NCBI GenBank assembly: GCA_963839535.1
Contig: CAWIVF010000005.1
Span: forward strand, 65,401-129,400
Reading direction: 5' to 3'
DNA from: RHKX01 sp963839535
Lineage (GTDB): Bacteria > Actinomycetota > Thermoleophilia > Solirubrobacterales > 70-9
Length of the DNA: 64,000 nt
Within the stretch, counting starts at the first letter, position 1. Each line of letters begins with the position of its first letter. The notes under the pieces are model-generated. The model was given only the letters and a program-made list of their open reading frames with translations. It was not told the DNA's origin and did not search any database. Shown here piece by piece: positions 1 to 8,961 of the stretch. A program made the position numbers and the translations under genes.

Positions 1-1
1 G

Positions 2-118
2 GCCAGGTCAAGGACAGGTGGCCGGGCAACCGTGGGCAGCCTGCGGACGAGCGAGTTCAAGTCCGGCGGTCAGACCTGCCAGGCGCCGAAGCAGCGCTTC
101 AAGACGCGCAAGGCCTAG
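2..118 (+). CDS. C-terminal end of a probable secreted protein (partial)
   Basis: Only the last 38 codons lie in the window, ending at a TAG at 116-118. The reading frame starting at base 2 gives a basic tail with the segments ATVGSLRTSEFKSGG and QRFKTRKA and one cysteine. This resembles the basic beta-rich tails of secreted proteins elsewhere in this window, which is why I prefer this frame over the two others. Nothing upstream is visible, so function cannot be given. It is followed after 57 bases by the end of trigger factor on the other strand. Confidence 0.4.
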   Translation, partial: ARSRTGGRATVGSLRTSEFKSGGQTCQAPKQRFKTRKA

Positions 119-175
119 CGAAGTGCAGTGGGCGTCCCGGCTGCGGCCGGGGCGCCCCGCCTCGCCTGAGGTCCG

Positions 176-1564
176 CTACTCGTCGTCGCCGGGGGTCCAG
201 AGATCCCCGGCCGGTGCCTGGCCCTCCCCCGCGGGAGTCCAGAGCTTCTCCCGGGCCTCGGCCCGGTCCATCTCGATCGGCTTCGCCGCATCGACGATCA
301 GGTCCGCCGCCTTGCGCATCCGGATCTCCTCGATCAGGAGGGCGTCGCGGCCCTCGGCCCGGAGGCGCTTGAGCAGCTTCTCGGGCTTGCCCTTCTGACC
401 CGCCGGGGGCGCGAGCGCCTCGAGCAGCTCCTCCTCGGTGACCTCGATCTCCTCGGCCTCGGCGACGGCCGCGAGGACCGCCTCGCGCCGCAGGCCGCCC
501 TCGGCGTCGTCGGTGGCGTCGGCGATCGCCTCGTCCCGGTCCTTGCCCTGGATCTTCAGGTAGGTCTCGGGGTCCATCCCGCGGGAGGCGAGCGAACGCT
601 CGACCCGCTCCCAGACCTCGGTGGCGCGGGCGGTCACGATCTCGGCGGGAATCTCGATCTCGGCGTTCGCGACGGCGGCCTCGAGGGCCGAGTCCCGGAA
701 CTGGTGGTCGGCGCGGTGCTCGAAGGCATGGAGCAGGCGGTGCTCGATGTCGGCCCGCAGCTCCTCGAGCGTGTCGAAGTCGGAGTTGTCGGCGGCGAAG
801 TCGTCGTCGAGCTCGGGCAGCTCCTTCGCCCGCACCTCCTTGACGTCGACCTTGAAGGTCGCGGGCTTCCCGGCCAGATGCTCGGCGTGGTAGTCGTCGG
901 GGAAGGTGAGCTCGACCGTGCGCTCCTGCCCGGCCTCGGCTCCCTCCAGCGCCTCGTTGAAGCCCTCGATCAGGGCGTCGGAGCCGAGCTCGAGCAGGTA
1001 GTCGGAGGCCGTGCCGCCCTCGAACGCCTCCCCGTCGATCTCGCCGGCGTAGTCGATCAGCAGGAAGTCGCCCGTGGCCGCGGCGCGGTCGACGGGATTG
1101 AGCGACGCGAAGCTCTCGCGCATCCGCTCGATCTCCTTGTCGATCTCCTCCGGCGGCACCTCGGGCTCGGCCTTGCCGATCTCGAGGCCCTTGTACTCGC
1201 CGAGCTTCGCCTGCGGGCGGACGCCGACCTCGATCGTGAACTCCAGGGGCTCGCCCTCGGCCGGTGCGTCCGGCATGTCGAGCTTCGGGTCCCCGACCGG
1301 GGTCACCTTCGAGTCGAGCAGCGCCCGCTCGTACCACTCCGGCAGTCCCTCGCGGATCGCCTCCTCCATCACCGCGTCGCGGCCGAGCCGCTGCAGGACG
1401 AGCTGAGCGGGGACCTTGCCCTTGCGGAATCCCGGCATCTTCATCTCGCGGGCGTAGTGGGTCGCCGCGTGCGCCAGGGCCTTGTCGACCTCGGCGGCGG
1501 GGACCGTCGCGGCGATCTTGACCTTGGAGTCGGGGAGGTCGGTTACGTTCGTCTCGAGTTCCAT
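176..1564 (-). CDS. tig: Trigger factor, ribosome-associated chaperone and peptidyl-prolyl isomerase
   Basis: Trigger factor binds at the ribosomal exit tunnel and shields nascent chains. The 462-residue product has the family order: N-terminal ribosome-binding domain with the signature MPGFRKGKVP near residue 45, a central FKBP-type PPIase domain (roughly residues 150-240, from GDFLLIDYAGEIDGE), and a long helical C-terminal chaperone domain. The open frame continues 22 codons further upstream, but I chose the ATG at 1564 because the protein then begins MELETNVTDLPDSKV, the usual trigger factor start, and because the extension would run into the divergent neighbour. The gene is intact. Its start lies only 37 bases from the start of the divergent aldo/keto reductase. 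Confidence 0.97.
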   Translation of the reverse strand: MELETNVTDLPDSKVKIAATVPAAEVDKALAHAATHYAREMKMPGFRKGKVPAQLVLQRLGRDAVMEEAIREGLPEWYERALLDSKVTPVGDPKLDMPDAPAEGEPLEFTIEVGVRPQAKLGEYKGLEIGKAEPEVPPEEIDKEIERMRESFASLNPVDRAAATGDFLLIDYAGEIDGEAFEGGTASDYLLELGSDALIEGFNEALEGAEAGQERTVELTFPDDYHAEHLAGKPATFKVDVKEVRAKELPELDDDFAADNSDFDTLEELRADIEHRLLHAFEHRADHQFRDSALEAAVANAEIEIPAEIVTARATEVWERVERSLASRGMDPETYLKIQGKDRDEAIADATDDAEGGLRREAVLAAVAEAEEIEVTEEELLEALAPPAGQKGKPEKLLKRLRAEGRDALLIEEIRMRKAADLIVDAAKPIEMDRAEAREKLWTPAGEGQAPAGDLWTPGDDE

Positions 1565-1601
1565 CGGGCGCGGAACCTTAGAGGTATTACCGTGTCCGCC
1601 C

Positions 1602-2738
1602 ATGGAGCCCGGAACCACTGCGATCGGCACCTGGAGCGGCGGGCGCTTCCTCGGCTACGGCGAGAAGGTCGACGAGGAGCGTCTGATCAGCGTGCTCCGC
1701 CCCGGCGGCGGAATCGACACCGTGATCACCGCCGACACCTACGGCCAGGGCGAGGCGGACCGGCTGCTCGGCCGGGCGATCGAGGGCGTCGACCGGGGCT
1801 CGTTCAGCCTCGTCGGGGCGGTCGGCCACGACTTCTACGAGGGTGAGCGGGACGGCCCGCGCGGGTTTCCCCGCTTCACCGACCCGCGGCTGCGCGGACC
1901 CGGCGAGTACGCCGGCTACCTGCGCACGGCGGCCGAGCGCAGCCTCGAGCGGCTCGGCGCCGACGACTTCGACCTGCTGATGCTCCACAACCCCGACCGC
2001 ACGGGCTACACCTCCGAGGAGGTCTGGCAGGGGATGGCGGCGCTGCGCGAGTCGGGCCTGGCCCGGCAGATCGGGGTCGCCCCGGGACCGGCCAACGGCT
2101 TCACCCTCGACCTGCTCGACTGCTTCGAGCGCTTCGGCGATCTGATCGATTGGGCGATGGTGATCCTCAACCCCTTCGAGCCGTGGCCGGGGGAGCTCGT
2201 CCTCGCCGCGGCCGCCGAGCGCGAGATCGACGTGATCACCAGGGTCGTCGACTACGGCGGGCTCTTCTGGGGCGACGTCGCGCCCGGCCACGAGTTCCCG
2301 CAGCACGACCATCGCCGCTTCCGGCCCGACGGCTGGGTCGAGAGCAGCTCCGAGCGCCTCGCCGCGCTCGCGCCGTTCGCCGAGCGGCACGGCCTGACGA
2401 CGATGCAGCTGGCCTGCCTGTGGAACCTCTCCCAGCCCGCCGTCGCCTGCGTCGTGCCGACGCTGATCCAGGAGTCCGGCCCCGGCGCCCGCCCGATCGA
2501 GGAGAAGCGGGCCGAGCTGGCGAGCCTCCCCTCCCTGCGCCTGGATCCCGCCGAGGTCGCCGAGATCCGGCGAATCGGCGACAACACCGGCTCGATGGCG
2601 CTGAAGGGGGCGAGCCCCGAGCACGAGGGCGAGGTCCGGCCCGACCGCTGGCCGCTCAGCCCGGAGCTGGTCGCCGCCGGGGAGCGCTGGGGAGTCGATC
2701 CCGAGCGCGACCTCGTCCAGATCCCGTCCCCGGCTTGA
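1602..2738 (+). CDS. Aldo/keto reductase
   Basis: A 378-residue NAD(P)H-dependent oxidoreductase of the aldo/keto reductase superfamily, cytosolic. Visible family features are FDLLMLHNPDRTGYTSEEV followed by a helix and SGLARQIGVAPG, the usual strand-helix-strand around the substrate pocket, and a C-terminal segment in which several barrel strands can be followed. The start at 1602 (MEPGTTAIGTW) is chosen because an upstream start would overlap trigger factor coding sequence. Substrate cannot be told; sugar or aldehyde dehydrogenase-like activity is typical of the subfamily. The gene stands alone, divergent from tig, and may be translationally coupled to a tiny open frame that begins at its stop codon. 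Confidence 0.93.
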   Translation: MEPGTTAIGTWSGGRFLGYGEKVDEERLISVLRPGGGIDTVITADTYGQGEADRLLGRAIEGVDRGSFSLVGAVGHDFYEGERDGPRGFPRFTDPRLRGPGEYAGYLRTAAERSLERLGADDFDLLMLHNPDRTGYTSEEVWQGMAALRESGLARQIGVAPGPANGFTLDLLDCFERFGDLIDWAMVILNPFEPWPGELVLAAAAEREIDVITRVVDYGGLFWGDVAPGHEFPQHDHRRFRPDGWVESSSERLAALAPFAERHGLTTMQLACLWNLSQPAVACVVPTLIQESGPGARPIEEKRAELASLPSLRLDPAEVAEIRRIGDNTGSMALKGASPEHEGEVRPDRWPLSPELVAAGERWGVDPERDLVQIPSPA

Positions 2739-2884
2739 GGGAGCGCATCGAGCACGGGCTGGCCGGAGCCGTCAGCGGCTCTCCGGGAAGGCTGCTCGCG
2801 TTCGTCCTCGACTTCTTCGCGGCCCTCTGGCGCGCACTACGCGGCGACCCCCGCCATCCGGAGGAACGGAAGCGTCAGCCCTGA
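2735..2884 (+). CDS. Possible small protein of 49 residues overlapping the reductase stop
   Basis: A TTG at 2735 overlaps the TGA of the aldo/keto reductase (TTGA), the same junction style used elsewhere in this window, and opens a 49-codon frame ending at a TGA. The product has a hydrophobic stretch (LLAFVLDFFAALWRAL) followed by a basic tail, so it could be a single-span membrane peptide. There is no recognisable family. The support is only the overlap and the amphipathic composition, so it may be a chance frame. Confidence 0.3.
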   Translation: MRERIEHGLAGAVSGSPGRLLAFVLDFFAALWRALRGDPRHPEERKRQP

Positions 2885-2978
2885 CGAGGCTGCGGGGCCG
2901 CTGATCAAGGAAGAGTCGACCGACGCTGCCTCCGGCAGCGAGGTCGGCGATGACGCCGAGCAGGGGCTCCGCAGGCCG

Positions 2979-3956
2979 TCAGAGCCAGTCGATGCGGCGG
3001 AAGAAGCGGTACATCGAGACGACCGCGACGGCCATCACCGCGAGGGCCAGCGGGTAGCCGGCGGCCCAGCCCAGTTCCGGCATGTGCTCGAAGTTCATCC
3101 CGTAGATGCTCGCGAGGAAGGTCGGCACCGCGATGATCGCGGCCCACGCCGAGATCGCCCGGACGACCTCGTTCTGGCGCAGGTTGATCAGCGCCAGGTT
3201 CGAGTCGAGCGCGGCGGTCAGCAGCTCGCGCTGGTCCTGGAGCTGCTCGTCCACGCGCTGCGCGTGATCGGCGACGTCGCGGAAGTAGCGGCGGATCTGC
3301 TCGTCGACCTCGATCACGACGCCCCGTTCGAGCGACTCGAGCGGGGCGATCAGCGGCTGCACGGCGCGGTGGAACTCGACCACCTCCCGGCGCAGGAAGT
3401 AGATGCGCTGGGTCACGTCGGCGTTCTGGTCGGCGAAGACCTCCTGCTCGACCTCGGAGATGTCGTTGTCGAGGCCCGCCGCCACCGGCTCGTAGTCGTC
3501 GACGACCTTGTCGAGGATCGCCCACGCCGCCGCCGCGGGCCCGACCTCGACCAGGTCGGGGCGCGCCTCGAGTCGCTTGCGCGCCGGCTTCAGGTCGCTG
3601 CCGGCTCCGTGGCGGACCGCGATCACGTAGCCGCTGCCGAGGAAGAGGTTGATCTCGCCGAACTCGACCTCCTCCTTGTCGTCGTCGTAGCGGGCCGTCT
3701 TCAGCACGGCGAAGAACGAGCCGTCGTAGTCCTCGAGCTTGGGGCGCTGGTGGGACGCGCCCGCGTCCTCGATCGCCAGCTCGTGCAGGTCGAACGCGTC
3801 GCGAACCTCCTCGAGCTCCGCCGGGTCCGGCTCGTGGAGCCCGAGCCAGACGAAGCCGCCGTCGTCGCGAGCCGCCCGCTCGGCGGCGGTCCTGACGTCG
3901 AGAGGCCCGACGTCCTGGCGGACCCCGTTGCAGTACTGGGCGCAGTCGACGATCAA
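2979..3956 (-). CDS. corA: CorA family magnesium/cobalt transporter
   Basis: A 325-residue inner-membrane divalent-cation channel. The large N-terminal cytoplasmic domain is followed by a long helix and two C-terminal membrane segments; the first ends in the diagnostic pore motif YGMNFEHMPEL (GMN) near residue 285. The last residues, RFFRRIDWL, match the usual basic cytoplasmic tail. The start is a TTG at 3956; a purine-rich GGGGAG lies seven bases upstream, inside a hairpin arm (see 3957-4004). The gene is intact and follows the spermidine-synthase-like gene on the same strand after 49 bases. Confidence 0.95.
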   Translation of the reverse strand: MIVDCAQYCNGVRQDVGPLDVRTAAERAARDDGGFVWLGLHEPDPAELEEVRDAFDLHELAIEDAGASHQRPKLEDYDGSFFAVLKTARYDDDKEEVEFGEINLFLGSGYVIAVRHGAGSDLKPARKRLEARPDLVEVGPAAAAWAILDKVVDDYEPVAAGLDNDISEVEQEVFADQNADVTQRIYFLRREVVEFHRAVQPLIAPLESLERGVVIEVDEQIRRYFRDVADHAQRVDEQLQDQRELLTAALDSNLALINLRQNEVVRAISAWAAIIAVPTFLASIYGMNFEHMPELGWAAGYPLALAVMAVAVVSMYRFFRRIDWL

Positions 3957-4004
3957 GGCAGGGCTCCCCGCGTGTTCTTTGGCGCGGAGCCCCCGAGTCC
4001 TGCC
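3957..4004 (-). promoter_or_regulatory. Hairpin between the spermidine-synthase-like gene and corA, covering the corA ribosome site
   Basis: The bases 3961-3967 (GGGCTCC) pair with 3986-3992 (GGAGCCC); a further GCG/CGC pair forms after a two-base bulge, leaving a loop of about ten bases. Outer bases GGCAGG and CCTGCC can extend it. Read on the minus strand it follows the upstream stop codon directly, so it could be a terminator, but no U tract follows. One arm contains the GGGGAG that would serve as the corA ribosome-binding site, so a translational switch is equally possible. Confidence 0.45.
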
Positions 4005-4005
4005 C

Positions 4006-5499
4006 TCAGCCCTCGTCCCCGGCGTAACCCAGGATGGATCGATCGATCAGCCACTCGACCGGGGCGTGGTCGTCGGTGTAGACCTCGTCGCCGGGGAGGC
4101 GCGGCCCGATGCGGGCCGATTCCACCACCGCGAGGTCGTGCAGATCGCGCGGGAGGAAGGACGTGGCGGCGAGCAGGCCGGTGTCCGAAGCCGGTGCGGT
4201 GCTGCCGAGCAGCAGCGTGTTCGCGTCCTCGAGCGGGTCCCGCATGACCGTCGGGAGCTCACTGGCCATCGTCGACCCCAGCACCGTCTCGAGATCGTCG
4301 TTCCCCTCGGGGTGGCCGACGTTGACGACCACGACGCCGCCGGGCGCGAGGCGCTCGCGGACGAGCTCGAAGAACTCCCTCGTGGCCAGGTAGAACGGGA
4401 TGTAGGGCTGGCGGTAGGCGTCGACGATGATCACGTCGTAATCGCCGTCCGACCGCCGCAGCCACGGGCGCGCGTCCTCGGTGTAGGTGTGGAGGTTGGG
4501 CCCCTCGAGGTCGAAGTACTCCCGGCCGATCTCGGTCAGCTCGCCGTCGATCTCGACCCCGTCGACCCTGGCCTCGGGGAAGTAGTGCCCGTACATCCGG
4601 GCGGCCGTGCCGGCCGCGTTGCCGAGGATCGCGACGCGTTCGGGCGCGCGCTCGAGCGCCGCGAACGGAAGCACGATCAGGCCGTCCCAGTAGCGCCCGG
4701 TCAGGTACGTGCCGGGCTTGATCATCGAGTGGGTGGCCTGGCCCTCGTTGAGCTGCAGGATCCGGTCCCCGTCGGGCTCCTCGACGACCTGGGCGTACTG
4801 GGACTCGGTTTCGGTCTCGTAGATGACCTCGCCGTACTCGGAGGCCTTGACGGTGCCGATCGGCAGCGCCAGCGCGAGCGCGAGCAGCGCCGGGACCGGG
4901 ACGAAGCGGAGGCCGAGGCCGGCGACGGCGGTCAGGCCGATCAGGAGCGCGAAGACGAGGAAGGTGCGCTGCGTGCCGAGGACCGGGATCAGCAGCAGCG
5001 AGGAGGTCATCGTCCCCACCAGCGAGCCCGCCGTCGAGATCGCGTAGAGGCGGCCGGCCAGCGAGCCGGCGTGCTCGACGTCGGAGATCGCCAGGCGCAA
5101 CGCGTACGGGGACGCCGCGCCGAGCAGCATCACCGGCACCGCGATCAGCGCGAGCACGGCGAAGAGCGAGCCGGCGAAGGCACCGGCGGAGATCTCGTCG
5201 AGCGCGTCGACGGAGATCTCGAAGAAGGGCTGCGCGACGAACGGCACGACCGCCAGCAGCACCGCGGCGGCGAGCACCATCTTGCACAGCCCGGCCAGCG
5301 TCGGGTTGCGGTCCGCCAGGCGGCCGCCGAACCAGTAGCCGATCGCGAGGGCGACGAGGACGACCCCGATCGTGTTCGCCCAGACGATCGTCGACGCGCC
5401 GAAGAACGGGGCCATCAACCTGGCGACGGCGATCTCGGCGCCGAGCGACCCGGTGCCGACGACGAAGACCAGGAAGTAGAGGTAGCGGAGCCGGGTCAC
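4006..5499 (-). CDS. Membrane-anchored spermidine-synthase-like methyltransferase-fold protein
   Basis: A 497-residue fusion: about seven hydrophobic segments in residues 1-210 resembling part of an MFS-type transporter, then a spermidine synthase-type Rossmann domain (roughly 230-470) with GNAAGTAARMYGHYFPEARV for the nucleotide-binding loop, DGVEIDGE for the acidic residue after strand 2, and DYDVIIVDAYRQPYIPF for the active-site aspartate region. Such fused proteins are common in actinobacteria and mostly have unproven substrates, so polyamine synthesis is not assured. The GTG start at 5499 overlaps the TGA of ctaG (GTGA), so the two genes are probably translationally coupled. No frame break is seen here. 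Confidence 0.88.
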   Translation of the reverse strand: MTRLRYLYFLVFVVGTGSLGAEIAVARLMAPFFGASTIVWANTIGVVLVALAIGYWFGGRLADRNPTLAGLCKMVLAAAVLLAVVPFVAQPFFEISVDALDEISAGAFAGSLFAVLALIAVPVMLLGAASPYALRLAISDVEHAGSLAGRLYAISTAGSLVGTMTSSLLLIPVLGTQRTFLVFALLIGLTAVAGLGLRFVPVPALLALALALPIGTVKASEYGEVIYETETESQYAQVVEEPDGDRILQLNEGQATHSMIKPGTYLTGRYWDGLIVLPFAALERAPERVAILGNAAGTAARMYGHYFPEARVDGVEIDGELTEIGREYFDLEGPNLHTYTEDARPWLRRSDGDYDVIIVDAYRQPYIPFYLATREFFELVRERLAPGGVVVVNVGHPEGNDDLETVLGSTMASELPTVMRDPLEDANTLLLGSTAPASDTGLLAATSFLPRDLHDLAVVESARIGPRLPGDEVYTDDHAPVEWLIDRSILGYAGDEG

Positions 5500-6417
5500 G
5501 CCCCTCCGCCCGCCTGCGGCCGCCCCGGAGCCGCTTCGATGCGGTCCCTGAGCCGCTGTCCCTGCCCGGCGCTGACCGCCCGCTCGGCGCGCTTGGGGTC
5601 GAGCTCCACCCCGCGGGCGGCCGCGAGGTCGATCAGCTCCTGCCGCTCGGTGTCCTGGCGGGCCCAGCGGAGCACCAGCCAGGTGAGCACGGCGATGCTG
5701 ATCACCGTGCTCTCGGCCATCATCACGATGCCCGCCGTGCCCTGGTCGGTCAGGCCCGGAGACGTCGTGCTCGGCCTGGCCGGCCGCGTAGCGGCCGTAG
5801 AGGACCGAGCCGGACCACATCAGGACGTTGGCGAGGACCGCGCCGATCAGGCGGATCGCGGCGACGAACCCGGCGCTGGCGGCGCCGCCGAACCAGCTCG
5901 GCTTCGGCAGCGGCCCGAGCAGCGACATCCAGAAGGCGAGACCGGCCGTGAAGAAGCAGATGTGCTGGAGGCCGTGGACCAGGTCGCTGTCGAAGGTGGC
6001 GGCCTCGTAGAGCGCCGGGATGTGCCAGGCGTAGAGCAGGACCGTCCAGATGCCGAGCGCGATGATCGGGTTCGCCAGGTGGCGCATCCAGCGGAACCCG
6101 CGCATCGCGAGCAGCGGCTGCATCACCGGGCCGGTGAGGCCGAGGACGATGAACAGCGCCGCCACGTCCATGATCAGCAGGTGCTGGATCATGTGGAACG
6201 TGAGCAGCTCCTCGGCGAGGCGATCGATCGGCGAGACGAGCGCGACCGCAAGCACGACCAGCCCGGCGAGGAAGAACCCCTGGCGCCAGAGCGGCACCGG
6301 CCGCCCCGCGGCGGAGAGGCGGAGGATGCGGACCGAGTACGCGATCGCCACGACCACCAGCGAGAGCGACGGGAGCGATTCGACGAGAGTCGTGCCGAGG
6401 TCCGCGACGGGAAGCAT
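5496..6417 (-). CDS. ctaG: CtaG-type cytochrome c oxidase assembly protein (one frame break)
   Basis: A polytopic membrane protein of about 306 residues of the caa3-type CtaG family, which helps deliver copper to cytochrome oxidase. Conserved histidine clusters are visible: FHMIQHLLIMD, AWHIPALYEAA and HGLQHICFF, each at a membrane-helix end. The frame breaks near 5757-5762, in TCCGGGC on the coding strand. Removing one base restores DVSGLTDQGTAGIVMMAES and a last membrane helix, then a charged C-terminal tail. No oxidase subunits are nearby. It is first in a two-gene unit with the spermidine-synthase-like gene. Confidence 0.9.
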
Positions 6418-6501
6418 GGCCCGATGAGGCTAGCGATGGGCGTCGTCCAGCCCCGGCGGAGGAGGCTAAGGACCGCGGCGCCGATGCCGATCTCGAGAGA
6501 G

Positions 6502-7762
6502 ATGACCCGGGACTCCGCGCCGTATCGGCCGGCGGCTGCTGCCGCTCCTCCTCGGATGCGTCCTCGTGGTGGTGCCGACCGCGACGGCGAGCGAGCTCCG
6601 CGGCGCCGGCCGGTTGCACGTGACGAAGGTCGGAGTCGAGTCGATCTCGCTGAAGTGGCGCGATCGCTCCCAGGGCGAGACCCGCTACGAGGTGCTGGTC
6701 GAGGGGCCCGGAGCCCGCCGAGCGACGATCCCGCGCAATCGCGAGTCGGTGCAGGATCCGCGGGCTCGAGCGCGGCGCCCGGCTACGAGGCCCGGGTGCG
6801 GGCGTGCCGGCGCAAGCACTGCGGCCCGGCGCGTCAGGCCGTCCGCACGGCCACCCTCCTCGCCCCCTTCAACGGCCCCCACCCGGACACGCGCTGCGCG
6901 ACGTTCCCCGGCTCCGACGAGTTCAACCGCGACATCTCGGACGCCCCGGTCGATCCGCGGTCGGATCGCATCGTCGCCCAGATCAACTCCGACGGCGCCG
7001 ACCTGCTGCACCCGGACTTCGGGTCGAACCCCGCCTACGGGATCCCGTTCGTCGTCGTCCCCTTCGCCCAGCCGACGGTTCCGGTGGGCTTCACGGCCTA
7101 CGGGGACGAGAGCGATCCGGGCCCCTACCCGGTTCCGCCGGGCGCCCCGGTCGAGGGTGGCGCCCGCAGCGACGGGGACCGCCACGTCCTCGTCGTCCGC
7201 CGGCCCCGGTCGGCGGGGGGCGACTGCAGGCTGTTCGAGCTCTACCGGGCCTTCGAGCGCGGCGGCCGCCGCAACCGCTGGGAGGCGGACTCCGGCGCGA
7301 TCTTCGACCTCGGCTCGCCGCTGGCCGGACAGCGGCCGGACGGGTGGACCTCGGCCGATGCGGCCGGCCTGCCGATCTACCCCGGGCTCGTCACCGTACG
7401 AGGAGGTCCAGTCGGGTGAGATCGACCATGCGATCCGGGTCACCTTCGAGGAGACGCGCCGTGCCTACCTCTCCCCCGCCACCCACTTCGCCTCCGACTC
7501 GTGCGACCCCGACCGGCCGCCGATGGGGCTGCGCCTGCGCCTGCGCGCCGGCTACGACCTCTCCGGAGTTCAACGGGGACGCGAGGGTGATCGCGGTCGC
7601 CCTGAAGCGCTACGGGGTGATCAACGCGGACAACGGCTCGAACTGGTTCATCTCCGGCTCAACCGACCGGCGCTGGAACGACGAGAACCTGAACCAGCTC
7701 AAGGACATCCCGGGCTCGGCGTTCGAGGTCGTGCGCCGGGGCCGGAGACCTCCGGCTGCTGA
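6502..7762 (+). CDS. Secreted protein with an FN3 domain and a conserved actinobacterial C-terminal domain (several frame breaks)
   Basis: Pieces of one gene are spread over three frames. They read as a signal peptide (RRLLPLLLGCVLVVVPTATAS), a fibronectin type III domain (LHVTKVGVESISLKWRDRS to YEARVRAC), then a long domain with DRHVLVVRRP, GAIFDLGSPLAG, GWTSADAAGLPIYPGLV, ATHFASDSCDP and NGSNWFISG. I recall this second domain as a conserved extracellular family without known function. Breaks lie near 6515-6535, 6761, 6783, 7390 and 7563, the last four each repaired by removing one base. The C-terminus is uncertain. With so many breaks it could be a real pseudogene, although neighbours show the same defect. 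Confidence 0.6.
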
Positions 7763-7783
7763 GCCCCGGCGGGCCGGGCCGGC

Positions 7784-8399
7784 TCAGCCGAGCACGCCCT
7801 CGAGCTCGAGCAGCCTGCGCTTCAGCTCCAGCCCGCCGCCGTAGCCGCCGAGCGCGCCGCCGCTGCGCAGCACCCGATGGCAGGGGACCACGATCGGGAT
7901 CGGGTTCGCGCCGAGCGCGCTGCCGGCGGCGCGGAAGGCGCGCGGGCTGCCGGCGCTCGCGGCCACCTCGCCGTAGCTGCGCGTCTCGCCGAACGGGATC
8001 CGGGCGGTGCGGCGGAGGACCTTGCGGACGAACCCGGTCGAGAGCCGCCAGTCGATCGGCGACGTCGAAGCTGCGCCGGGCGCCCTCGAAGTACTCCTCG
8101 AGCTCGCGCCGCACGGGGTCGAGACGAGCCGGCGCCTCGATCATCCGCGGCGAGATGCGCGCGGCGAGACGGGCGAGCTGCTCGTCGGCGGGGACGTTCG
8201 GGTACCCGAGCAGGACGAGCCCGCGGGGCGTCGCTGCGGCGAGCAGCGGCCCGAGCGGCGAGTCGATCGTGCAGTAGGCGAGGTCGAGCAGCCCCTCGGC
8301 GTCGGCCGCCGCGGCGAGCCGGGCCATCACGGCTCCATGGTCGATCGCCGGCTCCGTCGCCGCCACCGCGGCGTCCCTCAATTCCGTCGTCGCGCTCAT
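7784..8399 (-). CDS. ogt: Methylated-DNA--protein-cysteine methyltransferase (one frame break)
   Basis: A suicide DNA repair enzyme that moves the alkyl group from O6-alkylguanine to its own cysteine. The active-site motif PCHRVLRSGG is present, followed by GGYGGGLELKRRLLELE. The N-terminal half includes IDSPLGPLLAAATPRGLVLLGY, typical of the regulatory-like domain. The frame breaks near 8058 in GCCGATCG; removing one base gives IDWRLSTGFVRKV, which joins the halves into about 204 residues. The ATG overlaps the stop of the upstream sigma factor gene (ATGA), so repair enzyme and sigma factor share an operon. Confidence 0.92.
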
Positions 8400-8916
8400 C
8401 GCATCGCCTCCATCTCGATCGCATCGGAATTCCTCAAGCTCTTGATCGCCTCGTGAACGCTCCGCCGGGCCGCCGCCTCCGAGCAGTCGATCGCCATGCC
8501 GATCTCGCGGTAGCGCAGGTCGAGCGCGAACCGCAGCACCACCGCGGCACGCTGCTTGTCGGGCAGCCTCCCCACCGCCTCCCAGAGCGCGGATCCCCCG
8601 ACTGCTCGGCGGCGAGACCCCGGCCGACGCCGGGCCGGCTGTCGGGCTCGGCCAGGCGAGCCGGGCGACGCCGCGCCGCGCGGCCCTCGTCGATCGCCTT
8701 GCGCCGGGCGATCGTCAGCAGCCATGCGCGCGGGTTGGCGCCGTCGAAGCGGGGGTAGGCCCGCAGCGCGGCCAGCAGGGTCTCCTGAAGGGCGTCCTCG
8801 ACCTCGTCGGGGCCCAGCATCCCCCGGAGGAAGCGGGCGACCGCGTCCGCGTGCGCCTCGACCAGGGTGCCGAACGGAGGCAGGGTGGCGGTCGTGGGGG
8901 GCATCTTCTCCTTCAA
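8396..8916 (-). CDS. ECF-type RNA polymerase sigma factor (frame break)
   Basis: About 172 residues with both sigma-70 core regions: region 2 (FLRGMLGPDEVEDALQETLL, then NPRAWLLTIARRKAIDEGR) and region 4 (VGRLPDKQRAAVVLRFALDL, then YREIGMAIDCSEAAARRSV). Between them, near 8590-8605, the frame shifts by two, which needs either one missing base or two extra ones. Starts at 8916 and 8904 are both possible. The downstream gene ogt overlaps by ATGA. The gene upstream on the same strand encodes a membrane protein with an RskA-like tail, which makes regulation by that protein likely but unproven. Confidence 0.88.
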
Positions 8917-8961
8917 CGGACGCGGCGTCCGTTTCGTGAGATCGCGCCGACCGCCGGAGCG

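Noticed and set aside
3739..7419. A very long open frame of about 1,226 codons on the plus strand
   Set aside because: It is mostly antisense to corA, the spermidine-synthase-like gene and ctaG, with low-complexity Arg/Gly-rich text; only its last part belongs to the FN3 protein.
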